Origin: Acidimicrobiia bacterium
GTDB taxonomy: Bacteria > Actinomycetota > Acidimicrobiia > Spongiisociales > UBA5794
Assembly (NCBI GenBank): GCA_030618675.1
Contig: JAUXCV010000038.1
Coordinates: 1 to 10,748 of the forward strand
Length of the DNA stretch: 10,748 nt
Direction: 5' to 3'
Below, in pieces: positions 7,367-10,748 of this stretch (the first letter of the stretch is position 1; each line of letters begins with the position of its first letter). The notes under the pieces were generated by a model. It saw only the letters and a list, made by a program, of their open reading frames with translations. It was not told the origin of the DNA and made no database searches. The translations under genes were made by a program, and so were the position numbers.

Positions 7367-7390
7367 CTGTCGTCTGTGATCTGTGGTCTG
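7367..7390. repeat. Degenerate inverted heptamer array, pairs with 7306-7340
   Basis: TCGTCTG, TGATCTG and TGGTCTG run in 7-bp register at 7370-7390. The stretch CTGTCGTCTGT (7367-7377) is an exact 11-base reverse complement of ACAGACGACAG, present several times in the array at 7306-7340. A hairpin with a loop of about 26-50 bases is therefore possible. It could end or insulate transcription from either divergent gene; this is inference. Confidence 0.7.
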
Positions 7391-7431
7391 TCCGCTCGCC
7401 TCCCGACTCGTCGCACGCGCCCCACAAGTTC

Positions 7432-7437
7432 TACCCT
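7432..7437 (+). promoter_or_regulatory. Candidate -10 element, leaderless start of the epimerase-like gene
   Basis: TACCCT ends seven bases before the ATG at 7445, and no Shine-Dalgarno is present between them. This is the spacing expected if transcription begins at the start codon. No good -35 is visible. Confidence 0.4.
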
Positions 7438-7444
7438 GCCACTC

Positions 7445-8389
7445 ATGCGGCGCATCCTTGTGACGGGCGCAGCCACCCGAACCGGTGGACGCCTGATCCA
7501 GAACCTCGAGCGAACGTTCGATACCAAGGTCTTCGCCGTCGACGATCTCGACCCGATCGAGGACTTCTCGTCACCGTTCGAACGTCTCAGCATCGATCAA
7601 CTCGCGTTCGCCCGGTTCCTCCTCGACGTGAAGCCACACACGGTCGTACACCTTCAGACCGTCGATCGGTCGGCACTTCTCGGTGCCACGCGCGCTCATG
7701 AGGAGTCGACGGTGGGAGCCCAAGCCCTCTTCGGAGCTATCGGACGCTGTACGACGGTCCGTCATGTGGTGGTCAAGTCGGATGGCGCTGTCTACGGGGC
7801 CGGACCTCGATCGCCCTCGATACTCTCCACTGACTCGAAACCACGGCGAGCGGGCGGGCGCTATCAGCGCGACCTCGAGCAGATGGAGACGTTCGTTCGT
7901 GAGATCGCCGAACAGCACGACCACGTTGACTACACGATCCTCCGACTCGCTCCCATCTTCGGTCCGACGATCCGGAACCCGCTCAGCGCCTATCTCACCC
8001 TCCCCGGGGTGCCGACACTCCTCGGATTCGATCCGCGATTGCAGCTGATCTCCGAGAGGGATGCTCTCGATGTGTTCCTCCATTCGATCGATAATCCTGT
8101 GCCCGGAACGTTCAATGTCGCGGGCAAGGGTCAGCTCTACCTCTCCCGGATTCTCCGTCTCGGTCGGAGGGTTCCGCAACCTCTCCCGAAGCGTGCGTTC
8201 CACGCCGCACTTCGCGGTGTCGCGAGAAGCGGGATCCCGCTCGAGAAGCACACGATCGCCTTGTTGAAGCACGGTCGGGTGATGGACACATCCGGCATGG
8301 AAGACACTCTGGGGTTCAGTCCCTTCCTCACCTGCCGCCAGACGACGATGGTGGCGTACGGTCGCGCGTCCGCGGGAATCGAACTATGA
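7445..8389 (+). CDS. Atypical extended-SDR NAD-dependent epimerase/dehydratase-like protein
   Basis: 314 residues. The frame is open 56 codons further upstream, but that stretch is translated repeat DNA; homology starts at MRRILVTG. The nucleotide-binding turn reads TGAATRTGGRL (7-17), resembling the TG-x-S-R-x-x-GGRL form of the actinobacterial GalE2-like group (Rv0501 in Mycobacterium tuberculosis) rather than classical TGGAGFIG. Val109-Tyr117 (VVKSDGAVYG region) supplies a Ser and the usual AVYG. Tyr140 stands where the catalytic YxxxK is expected, but the fourth position after it is Leu144, so the lysine is missing. Substrate and even catalytic activity are uncertain. ATG of the acyltransferase gene overlaps its stop as ATGA, so the two are probably made together, as in the Rv0501-Rv0502 pair (recalled, not searched). 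Confidence 0.82.
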   Translation: MRRILVTGAATRTGGRLIQNLERTFDTKVFAVDDLDPIEDFSSPFERLSIDQLAFARFLLDVKPHTVVHLQTVDRSALLGATRAHEESTVGAQALFGAIGRCTTVRHVVVKSDGAVYGAGPRSPSILSTDSKPRRAGGRYQRDLEQMETFVREIAEQHDHVDYTILRLAPIFGPTIRNPLSAYLTLPGVPTLLGFDPRLQLISERDALDVFLHSIDNPVPGTFNVAGKGQLYLSRILRLGRRVPQPLPKRAFHAALRGVARSGIPLEKHTIALLKHGRVMDTSGMEDTLGFSPFLTCRQTTMVAYGRASAGIEL

Positions 8390-9594
8390 GCTACGACGAA
8401 CTCTCCTCGCTGACGAAGGCCGAGCTGCTCGATCGGGCGAGAGCGATCGACCTACGCGGGCGGTCGAAGATGACCAAAGCCGAACTCGTTGCAGCCCTCT
8501 TCGCAGCCGAGAGCGAAGAAGACACTGCTCCCGAGGAGGAGTCCGGCCCGATGATCCCGATTCCCGGAGTCAGCCAGGAAGACCGGGTGGAGGCCAGGGC
8601 ACGACGAACCGAGCTCTACGATCGGCTGGCCGATCTCGTGGACCAAAGTCGCTTGTGCGAGTGGCGCAGTATCGAGGGGCACGGCTGCGGTCTCCCCGTC
8701 GTTCGGGAGGACGACGCGTGCGCTTTGCACACGGATCGGAATCGATACGACGCCGCCGTGCCCATCACCGGGCGGCTCGGGTTCGACACATGGCCGACGC
8801 TCTTCCGGCACCTCCATCTGGCAACCTACGACATCGACGCGATCGGTCTCGACCCGGTACTGCACGAGATGGCGTGGCACGTCTTCAACGGCCTCTACTA
8901 CGACTACTTCCGCGTCGATGTCGACGGAATCGAGAACATCCCGATGGATGGCGCCGCGATGATCGTTGCCAATCACGGCGGCGCAGCCCTTCCGTACGAC
9001 GCGGCGATGCTGGCACTAGCGGTGCTCAACGAAGCGCCCACGCCGCGCCGGGTCCGTGTGAGTGCGACGGAGATCTACAACATGCTTCCGTGGGTCTCCC
9101 ACATGTACCGGAAGGTCGGAGCCGTGTATGCGACTCACGAGGACGCCCGTCACCTCCTCGAGCGGGGAGCGATGCTCGGCGTGTTTCCTGAGGGGGAATC
9201 CGGCTTCATGAAGCCGGTCTGGCAGGCGTACCACGTGCAGCGATTCGGCCGTGGGGGCTTCGTGCAGCTCGCCGAGCAGACGGGAACGCCGATCGTTCCC
9301 GTTGCGATCCTCGGTGCGGAGGAAGTCCACCCCACTCTCGGCGTATCAAGGCGCCTGGCCCAACTCGTGCGGTTCATCTTCCCCCAGCAGCGAGTCGAGG
9401 AGATCGCCGTGTTCCTCAATCCGGTTCCGCTCCCGGTGCGATGGCGCATCCGCTTCCTTCCGCCGGTGATGCCCGAGAACCCGGGGGTTGAACCGGACCC
9501 GCTCCGCATGCTGGAGCGATCCGAGGACATCCGACGCTCCGTGCAGAGCGCTCTCGACACGTTGCTCGCTGCAAGAGGAACGGCGTTCTCCTAG
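8386..9594 (+). CDS. LPLAT-type acyltransferase with N-terminal Rho_N/SAP-like and zinc-finger-like segments
   Basis: 402 residues. Residues 2-41 form a two-helix unit of Rho_N/SAP type (LTKAELLDRARAID, then GRSKMTKAELVAAL), followed by an acidic linker (43-53). Residues 91-115 contain C-x9-C-x10-C-x2-H (Cys91, Cys101, Cys112, His115), the spacing of small bacterial zinc-finger-like motifs with C..G..C..P..C..H. From about 175 the fold is an acyltransferase: VDGIENIP, IVANHGGAALPYD (His197, Asp205) and VFPEGESG (266-273), analogous to PlsC blocks I and III, although the His-to-Asp gap is 7 rather than 4 residues. Such enzymes move acyl chains to lysophospholipid or related acceptors at the inner membrane face; no clear membrane helix is seen. 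It is translationally coupled to the epimerase-like gene. The ATG overlaps the upstream stop; only a weak GGGA precedes it. Confidence 0.85.
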   Translation: MSYDELSSLTKAELLDRARAIDLRGRSKMTKAELVAALFAAESEEDTAPEEESGPMIPIPGVSQEDRVEARARRTELYDRLADLVDQSRLCEWRSIEGHGCGLPVVREDDACALHTDRNRYDAAVPITGRLGFDTWPTLFRHLHLATYDIDAIGLDPVLHEMAWHVFNGLYYDYFRVDVDGIENIPMDGAAMIVANHGGAALPYDAAMLALAVLNEAPTPRRVRVSATEIYNMLPWVSHMYRKVGAVYATHEDARHLLERGAMLGVFPEGESGFMKPVWQAYHVQRFGRGGFVQLAEQTGTPIVPVAILGAEEVHPTLGVSRRLAQLVRFIFPQQRVEEIAVFLNPVPLPVRWRIRFLPPVMPENPGVEPDPLRMLERSEDIRRSVQSALDTLLAARGTAFS

Positions 9595-9660
9595 CTCCTA
9601 GATCCGGTTGGTCGATTCGATGCGGCGCCTCCCCGAAGGACGACCCAACGCCTCCCAGCA

Positions 9661-9698
9661 AGTGCTTGCAGTAGTTAGCACTCTGCGATATACTGCAA
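9661..9698. promoter_or_regulatory. Inverted repeats over the regulator promoter, possible autoregulatory operator
   Basis: TTGCAGTA (9666-9673) and TACTGCAA (9691-9698) are perfect 8-base inverted halves whose centres are 25 bp apart; they cover the -35 and -10 elements. A second pair, AGTGCT (9661-9666) and AGCACT (9677-9682), is nested over the -35. The XRE-type regulator encoded directly downstream is the obvious candidate to bind; that is inference. Confidence 0.5.
9666..9694 (+). promoter_or_regulatory. Promoter of the XRE regulator operon
   Basis: TTGCAG (9666-9671), a 17-base spacer and TATACT (9689-9694) make the strongest sigma-A/70-like promoter in the window. The -10 ends nine bases before the ATG at 9704 with no Shine-Dalgarno, so the transcript is probably leaderless. 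Confidence 0.75.
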
Positions 9699-9703
9699 TC
9701 ATC

Positions 9704-10054
9704 ATGAAGAGTCCAACCGTTCCAGATCTCGGCGCATTCATCAAAGAGCAGCGCACGCGCTCGGCGATGTCTGTTCGGAAACTCGCCGATCAGGCCGGTA
9801 TCTCGAACCCGTACTTGTCGCAGATCGAGCGCGGACTGCGCAAGCCCTCTGCGGAGATCCTCAAGTCGATCGCCCGTGCTCTCGAGATCAGGACCGAGTC
9901 GCTCTACGAGCGTGCCGGGCTTCTCGACGATGTCGAGCACTCCGGTGTCGAGGAAGCCATCGGGTCCGACCCGACACTCACGAAGAACCAGCAACAAGCG
10001 CTGACGGAGATCTACAGGAGCTTTGTTGGCAACGAACAGAAGGAGACGACATGA
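9704..10054 (+). CDS. XRE-family helix-turn-helix regulator (Rv0474-like)
   Basis: 116 residues. The frame is open 32 codons upstream, but that region holds the promoter and the -10 hexamer, so the start at 9704 is preferred. Residues 9-64 are a Cro/CI-type HTH: LGAFIKEQR, then VRKLADQAGISNPYLSQIER with the recognition helix around SNPYLSQIERG, then PSAEILKSIARALEI. Residues 65-116 form a short helical tail that may dimerise. The block ISNPYLSQIERGLRKPSA is characteristic of the regulator encoded next to hbhA in mycobacteria (Rv0474), and here too the following gene has an HbhA-like lysine tail. The stop overlaps the next start as ATGA. Inverted repeats over its own promoter suggest autorepression. 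Ligand unknown. Confidence 0.9.
   Translation: MKSPTVPDLGAFIKEQRTRSAMSVRKLADQAGISNPYLSQIERGLRKPSAEILKSIARALEIRTESLYERAGLLDDVEHSGVEEAIGSDPTLTKNQQQALTEIYRSFVGNEQKETT
10040..10045 (+). promoter_or_regulatory. Shine-Dalgarno of the HbhA-like gene
   Basis: AAGGAG lies five bases before the ATG at 10051, inside the end of the regulator gene. It supports the start that overlaps the regulator stop codon over an internal Met five codons later. Confidence 0.8.
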
Positions 10055-10647
10055 CCACCGTCATGGACACCCAGAAAGAGAACGTCGCCAGGGCGTTCTA
10101 CGTAGCCGTCGGAACTCCGATGGTGACCGGCCGCAAGACGAAGGACTTCGGAACAGACTTGTTCACCGAATCTTCGATCGCCGACCTCGGTGGCACAAGC
10201 CGCAAGGTCATGGACTTCGGAACGTACTTGTTCATGGAGACCTCGATCGCCGACCTCGAGGCCGCAGGCCGCGAACTGACCGGCTCCATTCGTGAATCGC
10301 ACGTGGTCGAGCAACTCCAGGAAGGTGTCGAGCACATCCAGGAGGCCAAGGTCATCGAGCAGATCCAGGACAAGGTCGACGTCGACCAATTCCAGGAGCG
10401 GGTCGAGATCCTCCGCGAGCAACTCGAGACCACGCTTCACAACTGGCGTGAGCAGTTCACCCCGGGCGTGTCGGCTCCCAAGGCGGCGGAAGTCACGAAG
10501 ACCCCCGCCAAGAAGACCGCTCCGAAGAAGACGACGCCGAAGGTGACGGCCAAGAAGGTCACACCCAAGAAGACGGCCCCGAAGGTGACGGCCAAGAAGG
10601 TCACCCCGAAGAAGACGGCCCCCAAGAAGACCACGACCGAGAAGTAG
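10051..10647 (+). CDS. HbhA-like / histone-tail-like lysine-rich helical protein
   Basis: 198 residues, start fixed by AAGGAG and ATGA overlap with the regulator. There is no signal peptide or membrane helix. Residues 28-76 hold two copies of a 23-residue unit, core DFGTxLFxExSIADL (32-46 and 55-69, 12 of 15 identical). Residues 85-136 are a long charged, glutamine-rich helix with 9-residue repeats (EHIQEAKVI, EQIQDKVDV, DQFQERVEI), probably coiled-coil. Residues 150-198 are Lys/Pro/Thr/Ala-rich, with PKVTAKKVTPKKTA twice in tandem (163-190). The order helical body then basic tail, and the gene order regulator-then-this, match mycobacterial heparin-binding haemagglutinin HbhA, whose tail binds sulfated glycans and nucleic acid. 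The body shows no clear sequence match to HbhA, so homology rests on architecture and neighbourhood. A phasin with a histone-like tail or a nucleoid protein is an alternative. Confidence 0.72.
   Translation: MTTVMDTQKENVARAFYVAVGTPMVTGRKTKDFGTDLFTESSIADLGGTSRKVMDFGTYLFMETSIADLEAAGRELTGSIRESHVVEQLQEGVEHIQEAKVIEQIQDKVDVDQFQERVEILREQLETTLHNWREQFTPGVSAPKAAEVTKTPAKKTAPKKTTPKVTAKKVTPKKTAPKVTAKKVTPKKTAPKKTTTEK
10144..10281 (+). repeat. Two 69-bp in-frame tandem units
   Basis: GACTTCGGAAC begins at 10144 and again at 10213, a period of 69 bp or 23 codons. The first 45 bases of each unit encode the near-identical DFGT...IADL block; the remaining bases have diverged apart from a shared Arg. It lies inside the HbhA-like gene. 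Confidence 0.8.
10537..10620 (+). repeat. Two 42-bp in-frame tandem units encoding the lysine tail
   Basis: Copies at 10537-10578 and 10579-10620 differ only at a couple of third positions and each encodes PKVTAKKVTPKKTA. Flanking AAGACCGC/AAGAAG sequences are looser variants. Such repeats can expand or contract in frame. Confidence 0.88.
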
Positions 10648-10665
10648 ATCTCAGGTCCACGCGCT

Positions 10666-10693
10666 GAAGCCCCGGCCGGTTGGCCGGGGCTTC
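10666..10693 (+). terminator. Strong hairpin terminator after the HbhA-like gene
   Basis: GAAGCCCCGGCC and GGCCGGGGCTTC form a perfect 12-bp stem closed by the loop GGTT, starting 18 bases after the stop codon. There is no run of T after it, as is common in high-GC actinobacteria. The symmetric stem could act in both directions. Confidence 0.85.
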
Positions 10694-10700
10694 GTCGCGT

Positions 10701-10748
10701 GTCAGTAGTCAGTAGTCAGTAGTCAGTAGTCAGTAGTCAGTAGTCAGC
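10701..10748. repeat. 7-bp tandem array (GTCAGTA), runs to window edge
   Basis: Six perfect GTCAGTA heptamers and a final GTCAG, then C at the edge of the window; the true end lies outside or right at the edge. The same unit, written AGTAGTC, occurs inside the array at 1026-1067. It follows directly behind the terminator hairpin. Confidence 0.92.

Noticed and set aside
7306..7390. CRISPR array
   Set aside because: Units are 7 bp with no spacers and there are no cas genes in the window.
7277..7444. Upstream extension of the epimerase-like protein
   Set aside because: It translates the CAGACGA repeat array and spacer; the glycine-rich motif starts right after the Met at 7445.
9600..9660. Terminator between the acyltransferase and the regulator
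   Set aside because: GTTGGTCG and CGACCCAAC are nearly complementary, but the stem has a bulge and is too weak to call.
9608..9703. Upstream extension of the XRE regulator (32 codons)
   Set aside because: It overlaps a consensus-like promoter and inverted repeats; the HTH domain follows the Met at 9704 with normal spacing.

Overview
The window is a gene-dense, high-GC bacterial chromosome segment, most likely from an actinomycete relative (Actinomycetota, perhaps an Acidimicrobiia-like lineage). The reasons are base composition, GTG/TTG starts, several apparently leaderless genes, and two gene pairs that resemble mycobacterial neighbours: an Rv0474-like regulator with an HbhA-like protein, and an Rv0501-like epimerase with an Rv0502-like acyltransferase. 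The lineage is inferred from gene content; no rRNA or other phylogenetic marker is present. I see no tRNA, rRNA, CRISPR array, transposase, integrase or phage gene.

Layout. (1) 38-1140: a minus-strand gene for a universal-stress-protein/CBS-pair fusion, bracketed by arrays of 8-bp and 7-bp tandem repeats. (2) 1153-3989, minus: a YbdK-type carboxylate-amine ligase gene overlapping nadE (glutamine-dependent NAD+ synthetase) by 4 bp. (3) 4056-5231, plus: an M20 metallo-amidohydrolase, divergent from the ligase across only 66 bp. (4) 5197-7256, minus: the shikimate/tyrosine pair, a DAHP synthase (type I-beta) followed by prephenate dehydrogenase with a C-terminal ACT domain; tyrA converges on and overlaps the M20 gene by 35 bp. 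(5) 7257-7444: a divergent spacer with an inverted pair of 7-bp repeat arrays. (6) 7445-9594, plus: an atypical extended SDR (epimerase-like) gene overlapping an acyltransferase gene; the acyltransferase carries an N-terminal Rho_N/SAP-like segment and a C-x9-C-x10-C-x2-H zinc-finger-like motif. (7) 9704-10647, plus: a small XRE-family regulator overlapping by 4 bp a lysine-rich HbhA/histone-tail-like protein, closed by a strong hairpin terminator. A further heptamer array runs off the right edge.

The central genes are housekeeping (NAD, aromatic amino acids). The less ordinary material is: the intergenic tandem repeats, which collapse to one heptamer family GT[A/C]GTCN plus a related octamer; the acyltransferase with nucleic-acid-binding-like front domains; the HbhA-like protein, built from three different tandem duplications; and a recurring promoter layout in which a -10 hexamer lies 7-9 bases before an ATG with no Shine-Dalgarno sequence. 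I do not see a clear new defence or mobile system.
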